Shown: one piece after another, positions 25,736 through 34,872 of the stretch | How positions within the stretch are numbered: the first letter of the stretch is position 1 | Layout: the number at the start of each line of letters is the position of its first letter | NCBI RefSeq assembly: GCF_001552175.1 | Contig: NZ_BCQR01000015.1 | Location: 32,672-96,671, forward strand | Direction: 5' to 3' | Source of the DNA: Actinomadura kijaniata NBRC 14229 | GTDB lineage: Bacteria > Actinomycetota > Actinomycetes > Streptosporangiales > Streptosporangiaceae | Length of the DNA: 64,000 nt | The notes under the pieces: generated by a model | Seen by the model: the letters and a program-made list of their open reading frames with translations, nothing else | Databases searched by the model: none | What the model was told of the DNA's origin: nothing | Made by a program: the position numbers and the translations under genes

Positions 25736-26063
25736 TGGCCACGATCGGACGGCCGGTCCGGTGAGTGGCCCCCACCCCGGCGAAGGTGCGGAGTCGTCGT
25801 CGCCGGGGTTTGGGACGCCACGAATGCGGCGGGGGGCGTGGCGTTCGGCGGCGACCTGCGCGATGTGATCGCGCGGCGCCGCCGGAGGCGTGACGTTACT
25901 TCGCATTGACCAATTAAGTCAATGACCTGTTTCCCGTTATCTGAAATCGCCCCCGGCTGGCCGGGAGGGCCCGAAGCGAGCCGGTAACGTCGGTCCCCAG
26001 CCCTCCATCGAAAGTCCCCGCTGCGACCTCCGGCACTGTTCCCTCTGACGGAGAAGAAGGCGA
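25736..26063. other. Intergenic region before the radical SAM operon
   Basis: No gene is seen in these 328 bases. The stretch 25890-25935 is much richer in A and T than its surroundings and carries the palindrome at 25904-25924, so the promoter of the downstream operon probably lies there. Confidence 0.5.
25904..25924. promoter_or_regulatory. Palindromic candidate operator
   Basis: CATTGAC-CAATTAA-GTCAATG is a perfect inverted repeat with 7-base arms in an AT-rich island, 140 bases before the radical SAM start. A dimeric regulator, perhaps one of the two CGNR proteins, could bind here (inference). Confidence 0.45.
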
Positions 26064-27644
26064 ATGCAAGTCCTGGTCGTCAGCCCACCCAATTCCAACA
26101 CCGTGATCGACGGTGCCTCGTGCACCGTCACCAGGCCCGAAGAGCACACCGACTGGTCCGACTTCCCCAACCTCGGGGTGCTCACCCTGGCCTCGGCGCT
26201 GCGCGCCGTGCCCGGCGTGGAGCCGGTCTACGTCGACGGCACCGTCGTGCCCTGGCCGGACGTCCTGGCGCACGTCGAGGCCAACGCCGACGACATCCTC
26301 GCGATCTGCGTCAGCGCGCTGACCGCGACCTACGAGGCCGGCCTGCAACTGTGCGCCGCGGCCAAGAGGATCGACGAGCGGATCGTCACCGTCTTCGGCA
26401 ACGACCACCTGACCGCGCTCACCCGCGAGTGCCTGACCTCCCGGACGCGCGTCATCGACTACGCGTTCGTCGGCAACGAGGTCGTGGGAGGCTTCGTCGA
26501 CCTCATCCGAACGCTGAGCGCGGGTGGCGACGTCTCCCCAGCGGACCATCCGGGGCTCGTCGTCCTCGACGGACAGCGGGTCGTGACCACCCCGCAGCGC
26601 GAGGAGCCCATCCACACGGCGATCGACTACTCGCTGCTGGACCGCGTGTTCGAGCACTCCAAGCTGTACGACGAGAACTTCCACAGCCGGGTGGTGCCGA
26701 CGTTCGCCCGCCTCACCGGCCGCACGGTCACCGCCGGGGCGCCGGTCGAGATCGGCCGGGGGTGCATCAAGTTCGCCCGCGACGACGCCTGCTCGTTCTG
26801 CTCGATCCAGTACGGCGGCATGTGGCGGAACTCGGTCCCCGACGCGCCCGCGGCGTGGGCGCTGGTGGAGGCGGCGTTCCGGGCGGGCTACGACTACCTC
26901 TACCTCACCGCCGACGAACTGCCGCTGACGTTCGGCAGGCTGCTCCGGGAGATGGCCGGGTCGCCTCCCGGCTGGTGGACCGACCTCCCCGAGGACGGCC
27001 GGCCGGTGATGGTCGGTTACGCCCGCGCCGACGGCCTGTCCGACGAACGCCGCGCCGCCACGTTGCGCGGGCTCGGCGTCAGGCAGCTGATGGTGGGCCT
27101 CGACGCCGGAACACCGGTGTCCCTGCACGCCATGAGGAAGCCGCTGGTCCCGATCCGGGACGCCGCGTCGGGCTACCGGGCGGAGCTGATGTTCGAGCAC
27201 AACGTCCGGGCCCTCCGGGTGGCCCGGGACCAGGGGCTGCTGCTCAAGGTCGGGTTCGTCGTCGGCCATCTCGGCATGGACGCGACGCTGCTACGCGAGA
27301 ACGTCGACTCGATGAAGGCGCTGCTCGACACCGCCGCGGGCGGCGTCGCGGCGCTGGACGTCGAGGTCCTGTCCCCGGAACCGGGGTCGCTGGACTTCAC
27401 GATGCTGCTGGACCCCGACCGCGCCCGCGACCGCGCGGCCGGACTCGGGCTGCGGACGCCCGACCGGCGCGTGCACGAGGCCCGGGCCCGCAAGTGGAGG
27501 GGCAGGGACGTCATCGACCGCGAGGAGGCGATGGCCGACTACGTCGAGTCGGTCATGCCCGGACTGACGCTCGAGGACCTGGCGGCGGCGCGGGCGGAGG
27601 TCCGCGACCACGGCCGGAGCCTCGGGGTGACCATCGGCGCCTGA
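26064..27644 (+). CDS. B12-binding-type radical SAM enzyme with C-x8-C-x2-C motif
   Basis: The 526-residue product has an N-terminal cobalamin-binding-like Rossmann domain (VLVVSPPNSN, FPNLGVLTLASALRAVPG) and a radical SAM barrel. The cluster motif is GRGCIKFARDDACSFCSIQ, with C234, C243 and C246, so the spacing is CX8CX2C rather than the usual CX3CX2C. The residues around it (RGC at the start, CSFC at the end) are otherwise canonical. The rest of the barrel is intact (YDYLYLTADELPLTF, LMVGLDAG). It would bind a 4Fe-4S cluster and SAM; the reaction is unknown. AAGAAGG precedes the ATG. LysE, CGNR and a tyrosine phosphatase follow on the same strand. Confidence 0.85.
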   Translation: MQVLVVSPPNSNTVIDGASCTVTRPEEHTDWSDFPNLGVLTLASALRAVPGVEPVYVDGTVVPWPDVLAHVEANADDILAICVSALTATYEAGLQLCAAAKRIDERIVTVFGNDHLTALTRECLTSRTRVIDYAFVGNEVVGGFVDLIRTLSAGGDVSPADHPGLVVLDGQRVVTTPQREEPIHTAIDYSLLDRVFEHSKLYDENFHSRVVPTFARLTGRTVTAGAPVEIGRGCIKFARDDACSFCSIQYGGMWRNSVPDAPAAWALVEAAFRAGYDYLYLTADELPLTFGRLLREMAGSPPGWWTDLPEDGRPVMVGYARADGLSDERRAATLRGLGVRQLMVGLDAGTPVSLHAMRKPLVPIRDAASGYRAELMFEHNVRALRVARDQGLLLKVGFVVGHLGMDATLLRENVDSMKALLDTAAGGVAALDVEVLSPEPGSLDFTMLLDPDRARDRAAGLGLRTPDRRVHEARARKWRGRDVIDREEAMADYVESVMPGLTLEDLAAARAEVRDHGRSLGVTIGA

Positions 27645-27681
27645 GCGGGCGCGTCCCCACCCACTCCAGGGAGAAGCCCTC

Positions 27682-28311
27682 GTGACCGTCGCCGGACTGC
27701 TGGCCTTCGCGGGCCTGTGCCTGGTTCTCGCGATCACCCCGGGACCGGACACGTTCCTGGTGCTGCGCTGGGGGCTGTCGAGCGTGCGGGACGGGATGGC
27801 CTCGGCGGCGGGCTCGGGGGCCGGCTCGCTGCTGTGGGCGGCGACGGTCGCGTTCGGCCTGTCGGCGTTCCTCCAGCGGTCGGCGGCCACCTTCACCGCA
27901 CTCAAGATCGCCGGAGGGCTGTACCTGCTCTACCTCGGCGCCACGGGGCTGCGGTACCGCGCGCGGCGCCACGGGCCGGACGAGGAGCCGCCCCGGAAAC
28001 CCGCGGCGGCGGGCGTCGGCCCGGCGCTGCGGTCGGGGCTGCTGTCCTGCCTGCTGAACCCCAAGGTCGGCCTGTTCTTCCTGGCGGTCGTCCCGCAGTT
28101 CCTCCCGGCGGGGGACGTCACCGCCTTCTCGATCATGGTGCTGGGGGTGATCGACGCCGTGGTGGCCTTCGCGTGGCTGGCGCTGGTGGCCGCCGCCGCG
28201 GCCCGGGCGGCGGCCTGGCTGCGCCGCCCCGCGGTGACGCAGGGGCTGCACTGGCTCAGCTCCGCCCTGCTCGCCCTGCTCGGCCTCGGGGTCGTGGCGG
28301 CGGCCATCTGA
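27682..28311 (+). CDS. LysE/RhtB-family exporter
   Basis: This 209-residue membrane protein with about six helices has the family start LVLAITPGPDTFLVLRWGLS and the conserved KIAGGLYLLYLG and LLNPKVGLFFLAVVPQF. LysE proteins export amino acids or related small metabolites. The start is a GTG at 27682 behind GGGAGAAG, 37 bases after the radical SAM stop, so co-transcription is likely. Export of a product of the radical SAM enzyme is one possibility (inference). Confidence 0.9.
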   Translation: MTVAGLLAFAGLCLVLAITPGPDTFLVLRWGLSSVRDGMASAAGSGAGSLLWAATVAFGLSAFLQRSAATFTALKIAGGLYLLYLGATGLRYRARRHGPDEEPPRKPAAAGVGPALRSGLLSCLLNPKVGLFFLAVVPQFLPAGDVTAFSIMVLGVIDAVVAFAWLALVAAAAARAAAWLRRPAVTQGLHWLSSALLALLGLGVVAAAI

Positions 28312-28398
28312 GACCGGCGTGAGACCACGTTCCCGAACGGGCTCCGACGGCATCTAGTAAGGGTTATAGTCTCATTACATCAGTTACGCGGAGGTGCC

Positions 28399-28989
28399 GT
28401 GAGGATCCCCATCAACGACTACGCCGCGGGCGCGGCGGTCGCGACCGACCTGGTCACCACCTCGCCCACCGTCCGGGTCACGGGGGACGCGCTGCCCGGT
28501 CCGGACGCGCTGGCGGCCTTCCTCGCGGAGCACGACCTGCGCCTCGACGCCCTCGCCGACGGCCGCCCGCCGACCGAGGAGGACGTCCGCGAGGTGCACT
28601 TCCTGCGCCGCGAGGTCCGGGGCGTCATCGAGACCGAGACCGCCGAGCAGACCGTCGCGGGCGCGTCGGTGCTGATCCGGCGCGCCGGGCGGGCCCCGGT
28701 GCTGGAACGCGAGGACGACGGCCGGTGGCAGTGGCGGGTGCCCACCGCGCCGGACGCGCCGCTGGCCGACGAGCTGGCCGCGTTCGTCGCGGTCGGGCTG
28801 CTGGGCGCGGTGCGGGCGCTGGGACACGACCGGTTCCGCGCGTGCGAGGCGCCGGGCTGCCGGGGCGTGTTCGTCGACACCAGCAGGGCGGGACGCCGCC
28901 GCTACTGCATGCCCGACCTCTGCGGCAACCGCGTCAACGTCGCCAACCACCGCGCACGACAACACCACCTGGAGAACGTGACCCGATGA
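28399..28989 (+). CDS. CGNR zinc-finger transcription regulator
   Basis: The 196-residue product has an N-terminal ABATE-type domain (FLRREVRGVIETETAEQTVA) and the C-terminal zinc finger FRACEAPGCRGVFVDTSRAG...CGNRVNVANHR, here with the exact CGNR tetrapeptide. The GTG at 28399 is preceded by GGAGG. An AT-rich stretch with TATAGT (28365-28370) lies just upstream and may be its own promoter. The stop overlaps the start of the phosphatase gene by four bases. Confidence 0.88.
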   Translation: MRIPINDYAAGAAVATDLVTTSPTVRVTGDALPGPDALAAFLAEHDLRLDALADGRPPTEEDVREVHFLRREVRGVIETETAEQTVAGASVLIRRAGRAPVLEREDDGRWQWRVPTAPDAPLADELAAFVAVGLLGAVRALGHDRFRACEAPGCRGVFVDTSRAGRRRYCMPDLCGNRVNVANHRARQHHLENVTR

Positions 28990-29429
28990 TCACATCGCCG
29001 CTGACCGACGCCATCCGGCTCCCCGACGGCACCTGGATCCGCGGCCGGGGCCTGCGCCGTCCCCTGCCCGACGGCCCCGCCCCCGAGGTCGGGCTCTACC
29101 TCGGCTCCGCCCGGCTGCGCCGCCGCCACGAGGAGACGCTGCGCTGGCCGCACACCTGGATCGACTGGCCCGACTTCCTGCTGCCCCGCGACCCGGGCGA
29201 GGCGGTCCGGCAGATCCGCGCGCTGCACGAGAAGGCCCGGTCCGGCGCGGCGGCCGAGGTGGCCTGCGGGGGCGGCGTGGGCCGCACCGGCACGGTCATC
29301 GCCTGCCTCGCGATCCTGTCCGGGCTGGACCCGGCGGACGCGGTCGCGTGGGCCCGCCGGCACCACCACCCCAAGGCCGTGGAGACGCCATGGCAGCGCC
29401 GCTGGGTGACCCGCTTCCCGGCGGCCTGA
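28986..29429 (+). CDS. Protein-tyrosine-phosphatase-like protein
   Basis: This 147-residue protein carries the P-loop ACGGGVGRTG with Cys94 and Arg100 (CX5R followed by TG), and DWPDF near residue 63 as a WPD-type general-acid loop. The usual His before the catalytic Cys is Ala here. Small actinomycete proteins of this kind are annotated as protein-tyrosine phosphatase family. The ATG overlaps the stop of the CGNR gene (ATGA), so the two are translationally coupled. The substrate may be a protein or a phosphorylated small molecule. Confidence 0.8.
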   Translation: MITSPLTDAIRLPDGTWIRGRGLRRPLPDGPAPEVGLYLGSARLRRRHEETLRWPHTWIDWPDFLLPRDPGEAVRQIRALHEKARSGAAAEVACGGGVGRTGTVIACLAILSGLDPADAVAWARRHHHPKAVETPWQRRWVTRFPAA

Positions 29430-29537
29430 CCCTGCCCCGCGTCCGCACGGTCGACAGGACGACCTCGGCGAGCGCACCGGCGTTCAGTCCCGGCGCGACA
29501 TATGGGGACCGGGCCGTCGTGTTCGCTCGGCGGCCGG

Positions 29538-30173
29538 TCAGCCGTCGTTGGAACGGTCGGCGAGGGCGGTGGCCAGGACGCGGTGCAGGGCGGCGAGGTC
29601 CGCGGCCATGTCGATGTCCGGGTTCAGCAGCCACTGGAGTTGCAGGCCGTCGACGGCGGCCAGCAGCATCCGGGCGGCCCACGTGGCGTCGACCGGGGTG
29701 GCCCGCGCGGTGGGAACGGGCGGAGCGTCGGCGGAGGCCCCCAGGAACGCGGCGGTCCCGTCCCGGTAGCGCTCGTAACGCTCGGCGAAGTACCCGTGGG
29801 CCGGATGGTCGGGCTCGGCCGCCGCGGCGGCCACGTCCAGGAACAGCTTGACCAGGCCCGGCGTGCCGGCGTTGTGGGCGATCACCTGGAGCGCCGCGTC
29901 CGGGTCCTCCCGCACGTCGCCGTACGCCTCCGCGTCGGCGCGGTCGCGGGCCTCCAGCACGGCGGTGAGCAGCGCCTCGCGGCTGCCGAAGTGGTGCAGC
30001 ACCCCGGCGTCGGTCATGCCGACGCGCTGGGCGATCTCCCGGACCGAGACCCCGCGGGTGCCCGCCTCCGCGTAGAGGGCCAGGGCCGCGTCCAGGATCT
30101 GCTGCCGTCTCGCCGTGGACTTGGCGTACGGGCCTCTCGGTCGGCGGGTGGTCACGCGGGGTAGTCTAACCAT
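29538..30173 (-). CDS. TetR-family transcriptional regulator
   Basis: The product has 211 residues with the helix-turn-helix QQILDAALALYAEAGTRGVS and VGMTDAGVLHHFGSREALLT, followed by a ligand domain. Start choice is uncertain: ATG at 30173 has no clear ribosome site, and a GTG six codons later is also possible. It is divergent from the GH1 gene, and a perfect palindrome lies directly before its start, so it very likely represses itself and the beta-glucosidase until a glycoside-derived or other ligand binds. Confidence 0.9.
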   Translation of the reverse strand: MVRLPRVTTRRPRGPYAKSTARRQQILDAALALYAEAGTRGVSVREIAQRVGMTDAGVLHHFGSREALLTAVLEARDRADAEAYGDVREDPDAALQVIAHNAGTPGLVKLFLDVAAAAAEPDHPAHGYFAERYERYRDGTAAFLGASADAPPVPTARATPVDATWAARMLLAAVDGLQLQWLLNPDIDMAADLAALHRVLATALADRSNDG

Positions 30174-30175
30174 CC

Positions 30176-30200
30176 AAAAACCTTGCACTGCTAGGTTTTT
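30176..30200. promoter_or_regulatory. Operator shared by TetR and GH1 genes
   Basis: AAAAACCT-TGCACTGCT-AGGTTTTT is a perfect inverted repeat with 8-base arms and a 9-base centre in an AT-rich island. It lies 3 bases from the TetR start codon and 64 bases from the GH1 start. Confidence 0.7.
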
Positions 30201-30263
30201 GTTTCTAGGGTGGGGCGGCCGCGGACGCGGCGCCCGTTCGACGTCCCGACGCGAAGGACACCC

Positions 30264-31469
30264 GTGAGCACCGACCTCCGTCTTCCCGCCGACTTCCTGT
30301 GGGGCGCCTCCACCGCCGCCCACCAGATCGAGGGCGGCAACACCAACTCCGACTGGTGGGCCCTGGAGCACGGCGACCTCGGCTCGTCCCACATCAAGGA
30401 GCCCAGCGGGGACGCCTGCGACAGCTACCACCGCTGGCGCGAGGACATGGACCTGCTGGCCGGGCTCGGTTTCACCGACTACCGCTTCAGCGTCGAATGG
30501 GCGCGCGTCGAGCCCGCGCCCGGCGAGTTCTCCGCCGCCGCCATCGCCCACTACCGGCGGATGGTCGAGGGCGCGCTCGAACGCGGACTGCGGCCGATGG
30601 TGACCCTGCACCACTTCACCTGCCCGCGCTGGTTCGCCGCGCGGGGCGGCTGGGCCGCCGGCGACTCGGCCGAGCTGTTCGCCCGTTACGTCCGCGCGGT
30701 CGCACCGGTCTTCCAGAACGACGTCGCGCACGTGTGCACCATCAACGAGCCCAACATGGTCGCCGTCATGGCCGCGACCCGGTCCCTGCTGGAGGGCGGC
30801 GGCGCGTTCCCCGCCGTGGGGCTGCCGCTCCCCGACGCCGCCGTCACCGAGGCGCTGGTCCGCGCCCACCGCGCCGCGACCGCGGCGGTGAAGGAGACCG
30901 CCCCGCACGTGCGCACCGGCTGGTCCGTGGCCAACCAGGTCTACCAGGCGCTTCCCGGAGCGGAGGATGTGGCGGCGGCCTTCCGCCGCCCGCGCGAGGA
31001 CGTCTTCCTTGAAGCGGCCCGCCGGGACGACTGGATCGGCGTCCAGTCCTACACCCGCAACCTCATCGGACCGGACGGCCCCCTGCCGGTGCCCGAGGAC
31101 GCCGAACGCACCCTCACGGGCTGGGAGTACTACCCCGAGGCGCTGGGGCACGCGCTGCGGCACACCGCCGCGACCGTTCCCGGCGTCCCGCTGGTCGTCA
31201 CCGAGAACGGCATCGCCACCGACGACGACGCGCGCCGCGTCGCCTACACCACCGGCGCGCTGGCGGCGCTGCGCTCGGCGATGGAGGACGGCGTCGACGT
31301 GCGCGGCTACTTCCACTGGAGCGCTCTGGACAACTACGAGTGGGGGTCGTACGCCCCGACGTTCGGCCTCATCGCCGTCGACCGCCGCACCTTCGCCCGG
31401 ACGCCCAAGCCGTCCGCTGCCTGGCTCGGCGCCTTCGCGAGGACCCGCACTCTGCCACGGGCCGACTGA
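30264..31469 (+). CDS. Glycoside hydrolase family 1 (beta-glucosidase)
   Basis: This 401-residue enzyme has the GH1 N-terminal signature FLWGASTAAHQIEGG, the acid/base Glu162 in TINEPN and the nucleophile Glu314 in VTENG. The length is slightly short for the family but all barrel strands appear present. It has no signal peptide, so it acts in the cytoplasm on imported beta-glycosides. The GTG at 30264 with AAGGA upstream is preferred over the longer frame. Control by the divergent TetR through the palindrome at 30176 is likely. Confidence 0.93.
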   Translation: MSTDLRLPADFLWGASTAAHQIEGGNTNSDWWALEHGDLGSSHIKEPSGDACDSYHRWREDMDLLAGLGFTDYRFSVEWARVEPAPGEFSAAAIAHYRRMVEGALERGLRPMVTLHHFTCPRWFAARGGWAAGDSAELFARYVRAVAPVFQNDVAHVCTINEPNMVAVMAATRSLLEGGGAFPAVGLPLPDAAVTEALVRAHRAATAAVKETAPHVRTGWSVANQVYQALPGAEDVAAAFRRPREDVFLEAARRDDWIGVQSYTRNLIGPDGPLPVPEDAERTLTGWEYYPEALGHALRHTAATVPGVPLVVTENGIATDDDARRVAYTTGALAALRSAMEDGVDVRGYFHWSALDNYEWGSYAPTFGLIAVDRRTFARTPKPSAAWLGAFARTRTLPRAD

Positions 31470-31498
31470 CCGCTGGCGGCGGCCTCACCCCGTCCGGG

Positions 31499-32341
31499 TC
31501 AGCGGTCGGTCGCGGGCACCGGCTCGACCCGGGCGTTGCGGCGGACGTCGCTCCAGGCGCTGTCGGCGCAGATCCCGCAGTCCTCGCCGTAGAAGACGCC
31601 TCTGGCCCGCGCGTCGTCCATCAGGTGGTGGCGGAACCAGGCGGTGATCACCCCGCGGAAGCCGCCGCCGTCGCCGGTGGGGGTGAAGTGGGTGGCGCCG
31701 GCGCGTTCGGCGTAGATCGCCGGAACGTGGCCGCTGGCGTCGTAGAAGCCGCGCACGAGCGACGGCGGGACGATGGAGTCGTTCTGCCCGGCCAGGTAGA
31801 GGACCGGGCCGTGCAGGGAGGAGGCGCTGGCCAGCGGGCCCGGCTGGATCGGGACGGTGGTGTCGACGCGGTCGTCGGCGGAGGCGTTGATCGCGCCCGC
31901 GCCGCCCTGCGAGTGGCCCGTCGCGCCCACGCGGTCCAGATCGACCCTGCCGCGGAAGGGGCCGTCCGCGCCGTTCAGCGTGGCGAGCCGGTCGATGCCC
32001 GCGCGCATCTCCCGGCCGGAGTTGGAGGCGGGGGTGTTGGCGGCGGCGACGATGAAACCGTGGCTGGCCCAGTGCCGGAGCAGCCCGTCGTACACGCTCG
32101 GGGTGGCCCCGGTGCCGTTGCCCCAGATGATGACGGGGTGCCGCCGCCCGCTCGACGCGATGTCGCCCGGGTAGTAGAGCGTCGTGACCAGGCCGGGCCG
32201 GACCGCGACGGGGTGGGGCCCGGGGGAGTCCCACTGGTCCGCGGCGGGAACGGCGGCGGGAGCGGTCCGGGCGTCGGCGGTCGCGGGGGAGCAGAGCAGC
32301 GCCGCGACGAGCGTCGCGGCGAGGGGCAGGGAGCGGCGCAT
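31499..32341 (-). CDS. Secreted alpha/beta hydrolase (polyester-hydrolase/esterase type)
   Basis: The 280-residue product has a Sec signal peptide (MRRSLPLAATLVAALLCSPA, AxA near 22-24) and an alpha/beta hydrolase core with VIIWGNGTGA as oxyanion region, Ser144 in GHSQGG, Asp188 in AGQND and His218 in ATHF. This is the pattern of secreted cutinase-like, PHA-depolymerase-like esterases. It is a close relative of the second module of the broken gene at 54878-55479, sharing HPVIIWGNGTGA and TTVPIQPGP. GAGGATG precedes the ATG. Confidence 0.88.
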   Translation of the reverse strand: MRRSLPLAATLVAALLCSPATADARTAPAAVPAADQWDSPGPHPVAVRPGLVTTLYYPGDIASSGRRHPVIIWGNGTGATPSVYDGLLRHWASHGFIVAAANTPASNSGREMRAGIDRLATLNGADGPFRGRVDLDRVGATGHSQGGAGAINASADDRVDTTVPIQPGPLASASSLHGPVLYLAGQNDSIVPPSLVRGFYDASGHVPAIYAERAGATHFTPTGDGGGFRGVITAWFRHHLMDDARARGVFYGEDCGICADSAWSDVRRNARVEPVPATDR

Positions 32342-32457
32342 GGGACATCCTCGGCTTCGTGAGGGGGACGAGGTCCTGGGTGGAAGCACAATCTGCCACG
32401 CGCCGGAAGCGCTGTCCCTGCGCATTCGGGGCAATGTCCGCGTGAGAACATTGGGCG

Positions 32458-33603
32458 ATGTTCCGATTCGCGCAGCGCATGCTGGCCCGGCTGCCCGAGC
32501 TGTCGCGCGCGGCGGTCGAGCGGTGCGCCGCGGAGGTCCCGTTCTACCGGGACCTTCCCCGCGAATCGCTGGACGGCGAGGTGAGCGGGGCGTTCACCGC
32601 GTCGATCCGGCTGGTCGCCACGACGCTGCGGGAGGACCGCGCGCCCGACGCGGCCGAGCTGACCGAGGTCATCGACTGGTCGGCGCGGCGCGCGGCCGAC
32701 GGGCTGCCGCTGGACGCCGCGCTGTCGGCGTACCTGACCGGTTCGCTGGCGTGCTGGGAACGGCTCGCCGCCGACGCCACCCCCGCCGAGCTGCGCCGCT
32801 ACGGTGCCCACGCCCTGCGCTACCTGGCCACGGTCCTGCCCGCCGTGGCACTGGCCCACCTGCACGAACAGCAGCAGCTCGAAGGCCAGCGCCGCGACAT
32901 GCGCCACACCCTGATCTCCGCGCTGCTGGCCGGGGAACCATCCGATGAGCTGGCCAAACAGTCCGGGGTGACCCTCGCCCCCGCCTACCTGGTGCTCCTG
33001 CTCGCCCTGGAACCCAGGCCGTCCGACCCGCGCCAGACCGTCCGCCGCGTTCAGGCGGCCCTCGACGCCCACCAGCAGGCCGACGTGCTGGCCTCGCTCA
33101 CCACCGGCGGCGGCACGGTCCTGCTGCCCGCCCCGCCCACCGGTCCGGAGGGCCTGCCCGAGCTGCTGGCGCGCATCGCCGACGCGACCTCGCGCCCGGT
33201 CACCGCCGCCGTCGCGACCGCACCGGAACGGTCGGCCGTTCCCGGCGCGCTGGAGGAGGCCAGAGCGGTGGCCGACCTGGTCGGCCGCCTGAGCCGGCCG
33301 CCCGGTCTCTACCGCCTGGACGACGTCCTGCTCGAATACCAGCTGGCCCGCCCCGGACGGGCCCTCGCCGGGCTCGCCGCCAAACTGGACCCCCTGGACG
33401 CCCGCCCCGACCTGCTGACGACCGTCGAGGCGTTCGTCCGGCACGGCCACAACCGCAGCCGCGCCTCGGCGGAGCTGAGCATCCACCGCAACACCCTCGA
33501 CTACCGCCTGGCCAGGATCGCCAAGCTGACCGGCCTGGACCTGGCCAGTCCCGAAGGGCTGCGCCTCCTCGACGCCGCCGTCACCGCCCGCGCCCTCGGC
33601 TGA
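32458..33603 (+). CDS. PucR-family transcriptional regulator
   Basis: This 381-residue protein has an N-terminal helical sensory part (RAAVERCAAEVPFYRDLP), a central GGDEF-like/CdaR region, and the C-terminal PucR helix-turn-helix AFVRHGHNRSRASAELSIHR followed by NTLDYRLARIAKLTGLDL. PucR proteins often control purine or amino-acid catabolism, but no such genes are adjacent. The ATG at 32458 is 117 bases from the divergent hydrolase start. It converges with the MFS gene at 33619. Confidence 0.9.
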   Translation: MFRFAQRMLARLPELSRAAVERCAAEVPFYRDLPRESLDGEVSGAFTASIRLVATTLREDRAPDAAELTEVIDWSARRAADGLPLDAALSAYLTGSLACWERLAADATPAELRRYGAHALRYLATVLPAVALAHLHEQQQLEGQRRDMRHTLISALLAGEPSDELAKQSGVTLAPAYLVLLLALEPRPSDPRQTVRRVQAALDAHQQADVLASLTTGGGTVLLPAPPTGPEGLPELLARIADATSRPVTAAVATAPERSAVPGALEEARAVADLVGRLSRPPGLYRLDDVLLEYQLARPGRALAGLAAKLDPLDARPDLLTTVEAFVRHGHNRSRASAELSIHRNTLDYRLARIAKLTGLDLASPEGLRLLDAAVTARALG

Positions 33604-33618
33604 CGCCGCGGCTCCCGG

Positions 33619-34869
33619 TCACCGCGGCGGCTCGGCACGCGGGGGAACGCCAGCGAGCGACAGGACGGCGGCGACAGCGGCGGCGGAGGCCAGGGTCAGG
33701 AACAGGGCGGGATAGCCGCCGAGGGCCGTGGCCAGCGCGGCGCCGCCGAAGGGCGCCAGGGCCCCGGCGATGGTGGCGGGCGCGACGAGGACACCGGACA
33801 GGGCGCCGTAGTGGGCGGGACCCCAGCGGTCGGTGACGGCGGTGGCCTGGAGCAGCGTCGCGATGCCCCGGCTGGCACCGGCGAGCACGGCGATCGCGAT
33901 GAGGGCGGCCGCCGGGCCCGGGACGGCCGCCAGCGCGGCCGTCGTCGCGGCCGAGACCGCCAGCACGCCCGCGGTGCGCGCGCGCACGCTGGTGCGGCGG
34001 GTGAGGAAGCCGTACCCCAGGCGTCCGGCGACCTGGCCGACGCCGCCCAGACCCAGCGCCCAGGCGGCGAGGGCGGGGCTGGCGCCCCGGTGGATGAGCA
34101 GCGGGATGAGGTTGGTCAGAACGGCGTACATCGCGAAGGCCGACAGGGCGAGGGCGATGCCCAGCAGCACGAAGGGACGGCTGCGGGTGATGGCGCGCAC
34201 CTGACGGCGTTCGGCCTCACCGGCCGCGTGCCCGGCGGTGTGGTCGGCGGCGGGCCAGGGGCGGCGCAGGACGATGGCGTGCAGGGGGATGGTGACCAGC
34301 GCCAGCACGGCGGCGAGGGCCAGGTAGGCGTGACGCCAGGTCAGCTGGTCGGCCAGGGCGTCGGTGAGGGGCGCGAACACGGTGCTGGCCAGGCCCGCGA
34401 CCAGGGTGAGGGTGGTCAGGGCGGCCAGGCGGCCGGGGCCGTGGTAGCGGGTGAGGGCGGCGAAGGCGGGCTGGTAGAGCACGGCCGCCATGGCGACGCC
34501 CGCCAGGGCCCAGGCGACGGCGAACCAGGCCGGGTTCGGGGCGAGGGCGATCGCCGCGACGGCGGCGGTGGCCAGCACGGAACCGCCGGTCATCAGCAGG
34601 TGGGGACCGCGACGGTCCAGCAGGCGGCCGACGGGGATGCCGACCACGGCGGAGATGACCAGGGCGGCGGAGAACGCGGCGGTGATGGCGGGCGCGGACC
34701 AGCCGGTGTCGGCGGTGATCGCGGGGGCCAGCACGGGGAAGGCGTAGTAGAGGATGCCCCAGCTGGTGATCTCGGTGACGCACAGGGCGGTCAGCACCCC
34801 GCGCGGGCGGTCGCCGGTCCCGGCGGCAGGGTGGTCCGCCGCCGGGATGGTGGGGGGAGTGCCGCTCAC
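33619..34869 (-). CDS. MFS transporter of the arsenic island
   Basis: The product of 416 residues has about 12 helices and the MFS motif GRLLDRRGPHLLM after helix 2. EITSWGILYYAFPVLAPAIT is typical of MFS proteins that lie next to arsenic-type flavoproteins in actinomycetes. Its start at 34869 is 3 bases after the stop of the Cys-rich flavoprotein gene, so the two form a tight operon divergent from arsR. A role in export of an arsenic compound or thiol conjugate is inference from position. Confidence 0.85.
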   Translation of the reverse strand: MSGTPPTIPAADHPAAGTGDRPRGVLTALCVTEITSWGILYYAFPVLAPAITADTGWSAPAITAAFSAALVISAVVGIPVGRLLDRRGPHLLMTGGSVLATAAVAAIALAPNPAWFAVAWALAGVAMAAVLYQPAFAALTRYHGPGRLAALTTLTLVAGLASTVFAPLTDALADQLTWRHAYLALAAVLALVTIPLHAIVLRRPWPAADHTAGHAAGEAERRQVRAITRSRPFVLLGIALALSAFAMYAVLTNLIPLLIHRGASPALAAWALGLGGVGQVAGRLGYGFLTRRTSVRARTAGVLAVSAATTAALAAVPGPAAALIAIAVLAGASRGIATLLQATAVTDRWGPAHYGALSGVLVAPATIAGALAPFGGAALATALGGYPALFLTLASAAAVAAVLSLAGVPPRAEPPR

Positions 34870-34872
34870 GGG

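Noticed and set aside
26064..28311. RiPP cluster around the radical SAM gene
   Set aside because: No short precursor frame with a leader and no peptidase or recognition domain lies beside it.
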